From an uncultured Arenicella sp. (GTDB taxonomy: Bacteria; Pseudomonadota; Gammaproteobacteria; Arenicellales; Arenicellaceae), in the NCBI GenBank assembly GCA_937922925.1, contig CALAKU010000063.1:1-33550 (forward strand): 33,550 bases of DNA. Reading direction: 5' to 3'. Shown in pieces: positions 23,606-31,825 of this stretch. The notes beneath the pieces are model-generated. The model saw only the letters and a program-made list of their open reading frames with translations. It did not search any database and was not told the DNA's origin. Position numbers and translations under genes: made by a program. Positions within the stretch are counted from its first letter, which is position 1, and each line of letters starts with the position of its first letter.

Positions 23606-24775
23606 GTGCTTAAATCCTTACTAAAACTCATCGTCGAGAAAGACGGTTCAGATCTGTATCTTTCATCCGGCGTACAGCCCTCAATGAAAATCAATGGCGT
23701 ATTGCATAAAATCGGAAAACGCAGTTTGACCGGTAGCGAAATAGACACCATCAGTAAAGAAGTAATGACGCCAGAGCAATCTAAGGCCTTCGATCAAAAG
23801 CCGGAAATGAATCTGGCCATTGATGAGCCAGAAATTGGTCGATTTCGAGTCAACATCTTTCGTCAACGCAATGACGTGGCGATGGTGATTCGCGTCATAA
23901 AAACCGACTTGCCCAACTACAAAGCACTTGGCTTACCGGAGGTTTTGACCGAGTTGATTATGGAAAAACGAGGTTTGGTGATTTTTGTCGGTGGCACCGG
24001 CTCCGGCAAATCGACCTCTTTGGCCGCTTTAATCGACTATCGAAATAACACGCACGCGGGCCACATCATTACCATCGAAGACCCGATTGAATTCGTACAT
24101 CCGCATAAAAAGAGCATCGTCAACCAGCGCGAGGTCGGCGTCGATACTGATAGCTATGAAGACGCACTTGAAAACACATTACGACAAGCACCCGACGTAA
24201 TCTTGATCGGGGAGATACGCAACAGAGAAACAATGGAACACGCATTGGCATTTGCTGAAACCGGGCACTTATGTTTATCAACACTGCATGCCAACAATGC
24301 CGATCAAGCATTAGATCGCATCATTAACTTCTTCCCCGAAGATCGACATCAACAACTGTATCTCGACTTATCATTGAATATGCGCGGCCTGATCTCTCAG
24401 CGTCTTATTCCGAAACTCGGAGGTGGCAGAACAGCCGCCATTGAAATACTGATTGGATCGCCACGCGTTAAAGACTTAATTAAGGCCGGCAAAGTCCATG
24501 AAATCAAAGAAACCATGGAAGCTTCAGACCAATATGGCATGCAAACCTTTGATACGGCCTTGCTAGAACTCTACCGCAATAAGCAAATAAGTTATGAGGA
24601 TGCGATCAAGAATGCCGACTCCGCCAACAACCTTCGTCTAAAAATGAACAAGGACAAAACGTTTACGAGCAAAGCGCAATTTGATTTGGTTGAAGAACCA
24701 GAAGAGGATGAAGGCGAAGAAGACCAAGACGAAAACCAAGACCTTGGGGTTTTTATCGGCCAGCCCCAACAATAG
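23606..24775 (+). CDS. pilU: Type IV pilus retraction accessory ATPase PilU
   Basis: This 389-residue PilT/PilU-family hexameric ATPase drives or assists pilus retraction and twitching motility at the inner membrane. It has the N-terminal family segment KDGSDLYLSSGVQPSMKINGV, Walker A GGTGSGKST (129-137), the Asp box TIEDPIEFVH, Walker B VILIGEIRN and the His box STLHANNADQALDRIINFFP. Length above 370 aa and an acidic C-terminal tail (EEPEEDEGEEDQDENQD) favour PilU over PilT (about 345 aa). The start is GTG at 23606, since an in-frame stop lies six codons upstream. PilT, normally adjacent in pseudomonads, is absent here. Confidence 0.9.
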   Translation: MLKSLLKLIVEKDGSDLYLSSGVQPSMKINGVLHKIGKRSLTGSEIDTISKEVMTPEQSKAFDQKPEMNLAIDEPEIGRFRVNIFRQRNDVAMVIRVIKTDLPNYKALGLPEVLTELIMEKRGLVIFVGGTGSGKSTSLAALIDYRNNTHAGHIITIEDPIEFVHPHKKSIVNQREVGVDTDSYEDALENTLRQAPDVILIGEIRNRETMEHALAFAETGHLCLSTLHANNADQALDRIINFFPEDRHQQLYLDLSLNMRGLISQRLIPKLGGGRTAAIEILIGSPRVKDLIKAGKVHEIKETMEASDQYGMQTFDTALLELYRNKQISYEDAIKNADSANNLRLKMNKDKTFTSKAQFDLVEEPEEDEGEEDQDENQDLGVFIGQPQQ

Positions 24776-24850
24776 AAAGTAAGGCACCACCACCCAGACA
24801 TATTTTTTGAGTGCCGTAACTTATCTTATGCCTATTTGATAAAAGCACAA

Positions 24851-24892
24851 CATTGGCTGTTCAAACCAACCCTTAGTTTCGAACAGCCAATG
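24851..24892. terminator. Bidirectional terminator hairpin between pilU and a beta-barrel gene
   Basis: A perfect 12-bp inverted repeat, CATTGGCTGTTC (24851-24862) with GAACAGCCAATG (24881-24892), encloses an 18-nt loop that can pair further (AAAC with GTTT). The flanks are moderately T-rich in both directions. It sits between convergent genes. Confidence 0.75.
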
Positions 24893-24958
24893 CGTTTATT
24901 CTAAGTGACATCATCCGAACTCGGAAAACGCTACCTAGAAGCGTAAAACAAGCGATAA

Positions 24959-25690
24959 TTAGAAGCGATAGTTAAAACCGAAATTTACGGCATCAACATC
25001 AAAGTCACCAACTTGTTGAGTCGTCGCTAACCCACCCGGGCCACCGCCGGTTCTTGAAAATGAGATGTCATCGACATCCAGCGTGGAATACTCAAGATAG
25101 ACACCAAATGCGTCGCTAAATTTGTACTCAACACCGGCGCGCAATTCAAACGCCGTTGCGCTGTCACTACCGTCGGCAAATGGGGGTTGTGCGCCAACCG
25201 CCTGCCCGACTGAGCCGCCATAAACGATTCCGACATCAAGGTCTGATTGGCCAATACCAACGCCAACATACGGGTTAAATTTACCCACATTAAACGCGTA
25301 CTTTAGTCGCGCTAAAATCGTTTCAACTTCCGCTGAACCTTCTGCGCGGCCTTCGCTCGCCAGAAAGGCATTACCCATGAACAAAAGATTTTCAACATCA
25401 TGATCGCTGTTTGCGTAGCTTAATTCGGCGCTCAGCTTGTGCCCCGATGCAGTCGTAAATAAGGTACGACCAATATTGAGCATAAAACCAGTTTCGCTAT
25501 CGGATTCAATGCCGATAGAGCGGCTCACATTAGCCACCGCTTCTGTGCTAACCGTGCTCACATCACCCAAGTCGGCTTGGGTTAAACTCAAACCAACATA
25601 CCAAGGGTTTTCCTCGGCCGCGATGGCGTTGCTACTTAACATGGCAATGGCACTTAGTGTCAAAGCCAACTTATTTATTTTTGCTTTCAT
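24959..25690 (-). CDS. Outer-membrane beta-barrel protein (opacity/OmpA-barrel type)
   Basis: The protein has a clear Sec signal peptide (MKAKINKLALTLSAIAML...AIAA, cleavage before EENPWYVG), then alternating amphipathic strands with the start YVGLSLTQADLGDV. It has the OmpA/OmpW-like block KYAFNVGKFNPYVGVGIGQS and ends with NFGFNYRF, whose terminal Phe is the BAM recognition signal. The preferred start is ATG at 25690 (243 aa), because the longer frame begins at a GTG (25732) and would place 14 extra residues before the signal peptide. Function is likely an 8-strand porin-like or adhesion barrel. It is divergent from the ECF sigma gene. Confidence 0.85.
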   Translation of the reverse strand: MKAKINKLALTLSAIAMLSSNAIAAEENPWYVGLSLTQADLGDVSTVSTEAVANVSRSIGIESDSETGFMLNIGRTLFTTASGHKLSAELSYANSDHDVENLLFMGNAFLASEGRAEGSAEVETILARLKYAFNVGKFNPYVGVGIGQSDLDVGIVYGGSVGQAVGAQPPFADGSDSATAFELRAGVEYKFSDAFGVYLEYSTLDVDDISFSRTGGGPGGLATTQQVGDFDVDAVNFGFNYRF

Positions 25691-25733
25691 AACTTCATTC
25701 TCAGTTTTGATACGTTGTAAGATGGTTGCCACC

Positions 25734-25760
25734 CAACTCGCTTAGAGTGAGAGCGAGTTG
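25734..25760. promoter_or_regulatory. Hairpin or operator upstream of the beta-barrel gene
   Basis: CAACTCGC (25734-25741) and GCGAGTTG (25753-25760) form an 8-bp inverted repeat with an 11-nt loop, 44-70 bases upstream of the barrel start. This position suits an mRNA-stabilising 5' hairpin, as found on long-lived outer-membrane protein mRNAs, or a regulator site. Confidence 0.35.
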
Positions 25761-25960
25761 AGTGGTCAACCTAGCCGAACAGCCAACCCAAAATAATAAT
25801 GTGCTTATTGCTTCACATCGCCACACACTTGAACACAGGAAACTCGAGAGCGGCGATAAGCCTGTATTTGCACACTACAACAAATAGTAGACCTCAACAC
25901 TTGAAGCAAAGAGACACACTAACTGTTCGGCTTTCGAGAACTGAGTACCGAACTAATTCG

Positions 25961-26003
25961 AAAAGGTTCAAAGAAAAAATAAAAAAATTCACTTGAACCT
26001 TTT
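25961..26003 (+). promoter_or_regulatory. 11-bp inverted repeat with A-rich 21-nt loop upstream of the ECF sigma gene
   Basis: AAAAGGTTCAA (25961-25971) and TTGAACCTTTT (25993-26003) are perfectly complementary, and the loop is almost all A. On the plus strand it ends in a T-run like an intrinsic terminator, although no plus-strand gene precedes it. It may end a small RNA, attenuate the sigma transcript or bind a regulator. It lies about 100 bp before the sigma ATG. Confidence 0.4.
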
Positions 26004-26101
26004 TATCACTCGCTGGCACATATAAACAGACAGGTAATTCGATCAATTCACTTGCGTTTTTTAGAAGTTTCACAAAGACGTTTGCGATTTGGTTTTAGAC
26101 A

Positions 26102-26665
26102 ATGAACACACTAATGACATCAGTCGACTACTCCTCGGCAACAGATCAGAGCTTGATAGCGCTGATAGCGGAACAACAAGACAAGCTCGCTTTGGCTGAG
26201 TTGTATGAGCGTTATCGCCATAACTTAGCGGGCTTTATACGCCGAAAGCTGTTTCAAGATCGCTTAGTCGATGAGGTCTTTAATGATGTGATGTTCACGG
26301 TGTGGCAGAAAGCGTCGGCGTTTCGAAGCGAATCAAAGGTATCCACTTGGATTTTTGGTATCGCTTACCGAACCTGCCTTACTCATCTGCGAAAAGAAAG
26401 TAAACATCAGATCGAGACCGCAAACGACGAGCTCGAAAATTTAAGTTATGAAGATTCGTCTGAGACGAACCAAGAATTGAAAACGGCCATGAATGAACTG
26501 AGCGAGCAACACCAAGACGTGATAGAACTCGCCTATTTTTATGGCCACAGCATGATAGAAATGAGCGAAATACTTGCTTGCCCTGTTAACACGGTAAAAA
26601 CTCGATTGTTTCACGCAAGAAAGCAGCTGCGTCAATCCGTCGAAAAACTGCAAAGCCAAAGATGA
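26102..26665 (+). CDS. ECF-type RNA polymerase sigma factor
   Basis: This 187-residue protein has only sigma regions 2 and 4. Region 2 spans about residues 13-100 (LAELYERYRHNLAGFIRR, DEVFNDVMFTVWQKA, STWIFGIAYRTCLTHLR), contacting core polymerase and the -10 element. Region 4 spans about 120-180 (LSEQHQDVIELAYFYGHS, then the helix-turn-helix MSEILACPVNTVKTRLFHARKQLR), reading the -35. It is the first gene of a three-gene plus-strand set with an anti-sigma factor and a protease, suggesting release by an envelope signal. Its promoter targets are unknown; the adjacent barrel genes are candidates. Confidence 0.95.
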   Translation: MNTLMTSVDYSSATDQSLIALIAEQQDKLALAELYERYRHNLAGFIRRKLFQDRLVDEVFNDVMFTVWQKASAFRSESKVSTWIFGIAYRTCLTHLRKESKHQIETANDELENLSYEDSSETNQELKTAMNELSEQHQDVIELAYFYGHSMIEMSEILACPVNTVKTRLFHARKQLRQSVEKLQSQR

Positions 26666-26725
26666 GTCAGCAATAAAAGATGTGGCAAAAATACAGAACC
26701 GCACTTGCGATTTTGGGAACAAATT

Positions 26726-27487
26726 ATGAATAGAACACCCGACAACAAAATACTTGATAACCGACAAGAAGAGCAAATGAACGAGCAATCAATTGATACG
26801 CGTGTATTCGATTATGTGGCGGGCCAACTCAATGGTGATTCTTTAACGGAATTTGAAACACAATTGAAGGCAGACGTAAACTTGCAAGATGCCGTTAATC
26901 AAGAGCGCGAACTGCGCCATGGCCTAAACCAACTTAATGTAAATCGGCCAATATCTATGAGCAATTTTGATACGTTGATCGAACGCATCGAGGCTTCAAC
27001 TGACTCTTCTGATCAAGGTCAACCTGAGTCGGCTGTCGTGGATTTCAATCGAGTGGCCCGTAAGAAAAATGTGGCAACAAAAAGTATGCCTGCGCTGTTT
27101 AATAGCCCTTATCGTATCGCGGCCAGTCTTGCTGTCTGTGGATTGATTTCAATGTTAATACTGTCAAACGGCTTTTTAGGTTCACCGAGTTCAGATGCTC
27201 TTAACCCTGCGGCCAACGATTTCAACTTACTCAGTGCCCAAGACAACGTTGCGTTCTCCGCGTTAGTCAATGAGGGTCGCGCTGCAAAGTTGATATTAGA
27301 TCAAACCATGCCAACAAGCGAACTCAATACATTGTTGTCTTCTTATCAACTTCAACTGATTGGTGATCTTGAGCAAACCGGTTCTACTGTGTTTATATAC
27401 TCAGAACAAGCTTTCTCATCGGCTGATATTGATCGACTCAAATTAGATGTGCACATCAAAGATGTGATACTTTTCCCAGCGAACTAA
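26726..27487 (+). CDS. Membrane anti-sigma factor of the upstream ECF sigma, without a zinc motif
   Basis: From the ATG at 26726 (GGGAAC seven bases upstream) the protein has 253 residues; a longer frame would need TTG at 26705. The cytoplasmic N-terminal part (TRVFDYVAGQLNGDSLTEFETQL, about 25-50) resembles the helical anti-sigma segment of the RseA/FecR-like group. The HxxxCxxC zinc motif of ZAS anti-sigmas is missing. One transmembrane helix is at about 130-148, and residues 150-253 form a periplasmic domain. Position directly after the sigma gene (60 bp) and the single-span topology support the role. The periplasmic domain is a plausible target for sensing or cleavage. Confidence 0.82.
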   Translation: MNRTPDNKILDNRQEEQMNEQSIDTRVFDYVAGQLNGDSLTEFETQLKADVNLQDAVNQERELRHGLNQLNVNRPISMSNFDTLIERIEASTDSSDQGQPESAVVDFNRVARKKNVATKSMPALFNSPYRIAASLAVCGLISMLILSNGFLGSPSSDALNPAANDFNLLSAQDNVAFSALVNEGRAAKLILDQTMPTSELNTLLSSYQLQLIGDLEQTGSTVFIYSEQAFSSADIDRLKLDVHIKDVILFPAN

Positions 27488-27501
27488 ATTCCGGATGCAT
27501 T

Positions 27502-28773
27502 ATGCGCATTATTCACTTTGGCTTTTTAATATTCTTCTTTGTGCTCGCGTTGCCTGGCACAAGCGTTGCTCAGTCCGACAGAGAAAATACTGACCAAGAG
27601 CGGGATCAGTCACGCCCACCATTGCTGGGGCAGCAATGGGTAGTTGTGTTAGAAGACCCTCGCCCAGCCCGGCTTCAAGGTTGGCGTAGCAATAATTATG
27701 GCAAAGGCAATGCGAGTTACAGCAATGCCCTAGAGCTACGGCGCTTCGGAAAACGTGTGGCCAAACGCTATAACCTTGATCTAAAAGATCAGTGGCTAAT
27801 AGAAAGCCTGAATGTGTACTGCTTGATCGTGTCTTTTAATGGCGATGCTGAGCAAACCATTAAGCAACTTAACCAAGACCAAAAAGTTCAATGGGTTCAG
27901 CCGTCAAATGAATTTGAATTGCTGTCTAATAACAAAAACCAAACCTCTTTTGCTCTACCGCCAAGTCGAGATGAACAATTAGTCGGCATTTCAGAGTCAA
28001 TCAACGGCCATGGTATTACGATTGCGATGATCGACTCAGCTGTTGATTTAGATCACCCCGATTTACGGACGTCGATTGGCTTAAGTGAGAACTTTATCCA
28101 AGAGCGAGGTATCGTTTCTGCCAACACAACACAAAGCGCGAGAGACGGGGAAGCACACGGCACGGCCATCGCTGGCGTCATCGTTACCAAACCCGATACA
28201 CAACTGGGCATGGCCGGTGTGGCCCCAATGGCAACTTTAAACGCTTATCGCGGCTGTTGGGAGCGATCTGGCGGCCATGCTGCATGCAATACTTTATCAT
28301 TAGCGCGCGCCTTAGATGCGGTATCAAAAAGCAATGCAGATGTATTGAATTTAAGCCTTTCTGGGCCGCAAGACTTACTCCTAGATCGATTGATTTCTCG
28401 CATAGTTGACCAAGGCACAGTCGTTGTTGCTGCATTTGATCCAACGCGTTCTGCTTCGCAACGCTTTCCCTCTCCTCAAAAAGGCGTATTAGTGGTTCGA
28501 GCAGAAAATCTCGACAAACATCACCATGCCATTCTAGCGGCACCCGGCGCACGCATTGTGGCGCGACCCGGTAACAGCTATGACTACATGCAAGGGCATT
28601 CGGTTGCTACGGCCTACGCAAGCGGCGTTTTGGCTTTGTACAAACAATGGCATACGCAATGGCGATCTTTGGAAAACCAACCCTTTACCCTGTCACAAGA
28701 ATGGCCGAATTTGGTAAAGACAAATCACATTGCTGAGTTGGTCGACCAACTTCGCCAAGAGCGTTCAAGCTAG
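27502..28773 (+). CDS. Secreted S8 (subtilisin-like) serine protease with altered oxyanion residue
   Basis: This 423-residue protein has a signal peptide (MRIIHFGFLIFFFVLALPGTSVAQ), an I9-like propeptide region (about 45-135, ending VQWVQPSNEFELL), and a subtilase domain. The triad is Asp178 (AMIDSAVDLDHPDL), His219 (GEAHGTAIAGVI) and Ser367 (GHSVATAYASG, with GHS in place of the common GTS). The position of the oxyanion-hole Asn, normally in VVAAAGN, reads VVAAFDP, giving Asp313. Asp there is known in the proprotein convertase PC2, which is active. The gene starts 14 bp after the anti-sigma stop, so it shares the operon. It may process the anti-sigma factor or be a regulon output. Confidence 0.9.
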   Translation: MRIIHFGFLIFFFVLALPGTSVAQSDRENTDQERDQSRPPLLGQQWVVVLEDPRPARLQGWRSNNYGKGNASYSNALELRRFGKRVAKRYNLDLKDQWLIESLNVYCLIVSFNGDAEQTIKQLNQDQKVQWVQPSNEFELLSNNKNQTSFALPPSRDEQLVGISESINGHGITIAMIDSAVDLDHPDLRTSIGLSENFIQERGIVSANTTQSARDGEAHGTAIAGVIVTKPDTQLGMAGVAPMATLNAYRGCWERSGGHAACNTLSLARALDAVSKSNADVLNLSLSGPQDLLLDRLISRIVDQGTVVVAAFDPTRSASQRFPSPQKGVLVVRAENLDKHHHAILAAPGARIVARPGNSYDYMQGHSVATAYASGVLALYKQWHTQWRSLENQPFTLSQEWPNLVKTNHIAELVDQLRQERSS

Positions 28774-28829
28774 TGTTCAAGACAGATCAAGCTTAAATTG
28801 TTATCTCTCTTTTGGTAGAACAAACGAAA

Positions 28830-29570
28830 CTAGTACAAACGATAAGCTAGGCTCAAACTTAGCTCAGCGCGATCCACATCAAAACCAACAAGTTGCCTAA
28901 GTCGATCATCTCCATAGCTCAACGCGACTTGCGCAAGCCATCGTTGATGACGATACACTAACGCGGCTTTGGCAAACGTCAGAGTATTGATCGGTGCAAT
29001 TTGATCAAACGCAGTGACACTGCCAGACAACTCCACACTGAGCTTATCGCTCAAGTCGCGCACATGAAGCCCTTTGATAGATAGGGTATCGCTTGGTCGA
29101 TTAAACCAGCCTCGTGTATAACCAAGGCTGAGCATGGTTTTTTGATCAATATGCCAGCTCGCTTCGGCCTCGCTAAAACTCCAATCCTGTTGGCGAGAGC
29201 GCGCAAATTCATGATGACTCAGTTGAAAAGAAAATGCTTGCACGTCGCTCGTGGGCTGAAAATACCCAAGGTATAAGGAACAGCCATTTCGAAGACCATC
29301 GTTACTGCTCACGTCGGCGGCGAAACAATTTGCACCTGAGAATCCGCCTCCGTTAAATGCCCAATCGGCCGTAAGTGAGACAGCGGGGCGGTCACCACTT
29401 AAATTCAGGCCATCGAACAAACGAGTTGTTTCTATGCCCACTTCTACTTGTAGCGTAGCTGCCTGCAAAGACGGTGCCGACATTGCTAAGACAGTCACAA
29501 CGACTAGCCATCGTCTAAGCACTAAGCCGGGCCGCAATAATAGAACACAGGGGCGAATAAACCTTTCCAT
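28830..29570 (-). CDS. Outer-membrane beta-barrel protein (TIGR02001-like)
   Basis: The protein has a signal peptide (LRRWLVVVTVLAMSAPSLQA, cleavage before ATLQ), then strands typical of the TIGR02001-like group. RLFDGLNLSGDRPAVSLTAD fits the 'YxFRGxSxSxGxPAxQxGxD' first-strand theme. The C-terminus ELSLSLAYRLY ends in an aromatic residue. The ATG at 29570 gives 246 aa with a normal signal peptide but no good ribosome site. The ATG at 29639 has AGGG upstream but would give a 60-residue leader, and a TTG at 29696 is less likely. Function unknown. It is convergent with the S8 protease gene. Confidence 0.65.
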   Translation of the reverse strand: MERFIRPCVLLLRPGLVLRRWLVVVTVLAMSAPSLQAATLQVEVGIETTRLFDGLNLSGDRPAVSLTADWAFNGGGFSGANCFAADVSSNDGLRNGCSLYLGYFQPTSDVQAFSFQLSHHEFARSRQQDWSFSEAEASWHIDQKTMLSLGYTRGWFNRPSDTLSIKGLHVRDLSDKLSVELSGSVTAFDQIAPINTLTFAKAALVYRHQRWLAQVALSYGDDRLRQLVGFDVDRAELSLSLAYRLY

Positions 29571-29757
29571 AAATAGCAGGTGACAAAAAGGACCAGCTTG
29601 CGCATGCGTGATCGCGCATTGTTTGGATTTGTTGAACATGAGCCCTAAGTATAATGCAATCCTGTCATATCGCCATAAATCTAGTATTTTCAGCAAAGTC
29701 GCGCCTCAGCTTAAATCCAAGAGCTAGAAATTTCATTTACAAAACAAATCTTTTTGA

Positions 29758-29815
29758 TTGTTGGCGATGTGCTTGAATGCTATATCTTGCGTTCTCAAAC
29801 AACGCTTTTGGAGGT
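29758..29815 (+). promoter_or_regulatory. Candidate promoter and ribosome site of the dioxygenase operon
   Basis: TTGTTG (29758-29763), a 17-bp spacer and TATATC (29781-29786) preceded by TG (TGCTATATC, extended -10) form a plausible sigma-70 promoter. Transcription would start near 29793. GGAGGT (29810-29815) stands eight bases before the ATG at 29824 and is a strong Shine-Dalgarno sequence, deciding that start over the TTG at 29758. Confidence 0.5.
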
Positions 29816-29823
29816 GGCAGGTA

Positions 29824-30843
29824 ATGAGTCCTCACATTTCAGCCGATACTTTGAATTTTCCAAATGGCTTACCGACTGGTTATAGACGCTTAGCTAAGGA
29901 ACCCACCTTCGATGCACAAAAGCACCTCCAACTTGAGCAGCCTGGAGAAACGATCTCACTGAACTCACTTGGTTACACCAAGGCCGACCTTCGCGAGTGC
30001 CCTTCGATGTTTGGTGTCTGTTCCGCATTTCGGATTTTGTCGGATGCAGGCATCGAAGTCATGCTCGACCTGTGCCATAAAATGTACTCCAATCGTAACT
30101 CCAGCTTAGGAACAGGCAACAATCGGCTTGGTTCTTACATTCGTGGAGCAGGTTATCGCTCACAGTTCGTGCGAGATTTTTGCGACAGCCCTGAACTTGC
30201 CGAGCACTTATCGAACTTGGCCGGGACACCTCTAGCTCGTCACTCGGTACCGGCGGTGGCCTGCGGAATAAACTATGCACCAGAGGACATCAGCCGCGCA
30301 GTGGATTCTTGGCACACTGACTCGGTTTCCTTCGACGTCGTGATGATGGTGTCCGACCCGAGCAATTTAGACGGCGGCGAATTTCAATATTTTTCAGGAA
30401 CAAAGCACGAAGGCGAGCAACTCTTAGGTGTTAAAGCCGAACATGGCGGTACCGCTGATTTGCCGGATGAGCGCGTGACCACTATTGAGTTCCCAAAAGC
30501 AGGTTATGGTTTTATGCAGCAAGGTAATATGATTTTCCACCGCGCCTGCAAACTCAACCAACGCGCCGAGCGAATTACCATGATCCCTTCGTTTGTCGTC
30601 ACTCCGTCAACCGCAAATGACGCCACCAATTCGATTAACATGTCAGCGTGGGATGACCCTGGAATTATCACCGAACTAGCCCGCCACGAAGCATGGCGCT
30701 CAGCAGCACGCTTGAATGAATTAGTCGACGATCTTCAACTCAACGACAATCACGACATGGTAATCGAAAAATTAGAACAAGCCTTGAAACCCTTATTGTC
30801 GTTTCATGAAAATCTTAAGAATACCGGGGACAACAATGCCTAG
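29824..30843 (+). CDS. Putative Fe(II)/2-oxoglutarate-dependent dioxygenase, first gene of an operon
   Basis: This 339-residue soluble protein carries a facial-triad pattern: WHTD with His164 and Asp166, then the distal His239 in GNMIFHRACKL and a basic residue (Arg247 or Arg250) in NQRAERITMIP about ten residues on, as in double-stranded beta-helix 2OG oxygenases. The loop VMMVSDPSNLDGGEFQYFSG after the HxD is typical of prolyl-hydroxylase/PhyH-like folds. It should oxidise a small organic substrate with O2 and 2-oxoglutarate. The first of five close-packed genes, it has a strong ribosome site, and the next gene's ATG overlaps its stop by eight bases. I cannot name a characterised homologue. 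Confidence 0.7.
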   Translation: MSPHISADTLNFPNGLPTGYRRLAKEPTFDAQKHLQLEQPGETISLNSLGYTKADLRECPSMFGVCSAFRILSDAGIEVMLDLCHKMYSNRNSSLGTGNNRLGSYIRGAGYRSQFVRDFCDSPELAEHLSNLAGTPLARHSVPAVACGINYAPEDISRAVDSWHTDSVSFDVVMMVSDPSNLDGGEFQYFSGTKHEGEQLLGVKAEHGGTADLPDERVTTIEFPKAGYGFMQQGNMIFHRACKLNQRAERITMIPSFVVTPSTANDATNSINMSAWDDPGIITELARHEAWRSAARLNELVDDLQLNDNHDMVIEKLEQALKPLLSFHENLKNTGDNNA

Positions 30844-31825
30844 TTACCCCGCACTGGATTTATCGGAGTTACGCAACAAGTCGGTTCTGATAACCGGCGC
30901 TGGCGGCTGTATCGGCGCATGGGCTATCAAGCTCCTAAATGACGGTGGCGCACACCCCGTGGCGCTTGATATTAGCGATGATCGCTCGCGACTTGATCTA
31001 ATTATGGAAGATGCCAGCAAAGTAACATGGGAGCTGGGCGACATTACTGACTATGAGTCGGTACTGGCTTTGAGCAAAAAACACGATGTGCAGGCCATTA
31101 TCCATTTGGCGGCATTACAAGTTCCTTATTGTAAGGCCGACCCGGTTGGTAGCACCGCTATCAATGTCATGGGCAGCATACATATGCTGGAAACCGCACG
31201 GCAGCTTGGGCTAACACGGCTGACCTACGCCAGCTCGATTGCCGCACCGGCAATGCATGCAGACAACGACTATTTGGCCACACTCTATGGTGCACACAAA
31301 GTGTGTGGCGAACAAATGGCCGCCGTGTATTGGCAAGACTGGCAAGTGCCCAGCATCGGCATTCGCCCCTGTGTGGTTTACGGCCCCGGGCGCGATCGAG
31401 GCATGAGCGCTGCGCCAACGATTGCGCTGTTAGCCGCGTGGGCGAATCGCGATTACACCATCCCGTTTACCGGGCCAGTGACCTATGTTCACGCCGAAGA
31501 CGCCGCCGCCCGATTTGTCGCGGCGATTTGCCAAGAGCAATCGAGTGCGCCGGTCTTTAATTTGGATGTTGAACCTACCGAGACACAAGCCATTGTCGAT
31601 CTGTGCAATGCACGTTTTACTAAGAGTAAAATCAAGGCAAGTGGGGGCCAATTACCCTTTCCGGCGAACAGCAGCGACGGCCAACTGGATGCACATCTAG
31701 GCTTAGAGCCGTACCGCGACTTCAGGCAAGGCATTGAAGATACTTTGGCTGTCTTTGCAAACGCCTCGCAACGCAATGTGTTAAACAACGAGTTAATCAA
31801 CGAACTGATTGAGAGAAACTTATGA
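30836..31825 (+). CDS. NAD-dependent epimerase/dehydratase-family enzyme (extended SDR)
   Basis: This 329-residue protein has the Rossmann motif GAGGCIG (21-27), Asp45 after strand 2, HLAAL, and the catalytic pair Tyr151/Lys155 (YGAHK) with Ser133/Ser134. The start at 30836 lies five bases after GGGGA and overlaps the previous stop by eight bases; an ATG at 30806 would overlap more. Related extended SDRs act on nucleotide sugars, free sugar acids or uronates. In this operon a sugar or hydroxy-acid dehydrogenase is more plausible than nucleotide-sugar synthesis. Its stop overlaps the next ATG (ATGA). Confidence 0.85.
   Translation: MPSYPALDLSELRNKSVLITGAGGCIGAWAIKLLNDGGAHPVALDISDDRSRLDLIMEDASKVTWELGDITDYESVLALSKKHDVQAIIHLAALQVPYCKADPVGSTAINVMGSIHMLETARQLGLTRLTYASSIAAPAMHADNDYLATLYGAHKVCGEQMAAVYWQDWQVPSIGIRPCVVYGPGRDRGMSAAPTIALLAAWANRDYTIPFTGPVTYVHAEDAAARFVAAICQEQSSAPVFNLDVEPTETQAIVDLCNARFTKSKIKASGGQLPFPANSSDGQLDAHLGLEPYRDFRQGIEDTLAVFANASQRNVLNNELINELIERNL

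Larger units (their letters stand above)
25691..26101. other. 411-bp divergent region between beta-barrel and ECF sigma genes
   Basis: It contains two strong inverted repeats, CAACTCGC...GCGAGTTG (25734-25760) and AAAAGGTTCAA...TTGAACCTTTT (25961-26003), described separately. A 65-codon plus-strand frame (25799-25996) has no ribosome site and no recognisable content. Sigma and barrel promoters are expected here, but no strong sigma-70 pair was found. ECF-type GAAC motifs occur within the second repeat. Confidence 0.4.

Noticed and set aside
25799..25996. 65-codon plus-strand frame before the ECF sigma gene
   Set aside because: No ribosome site and no hydrophobic, domain or repeat pattern; it ends inside the hairpin loop.
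28184..28552. 122-codon minus-strand frame inside the S8 protease gene
   Set aside because: Antisense shadow of a gene with a full catalytic triad.
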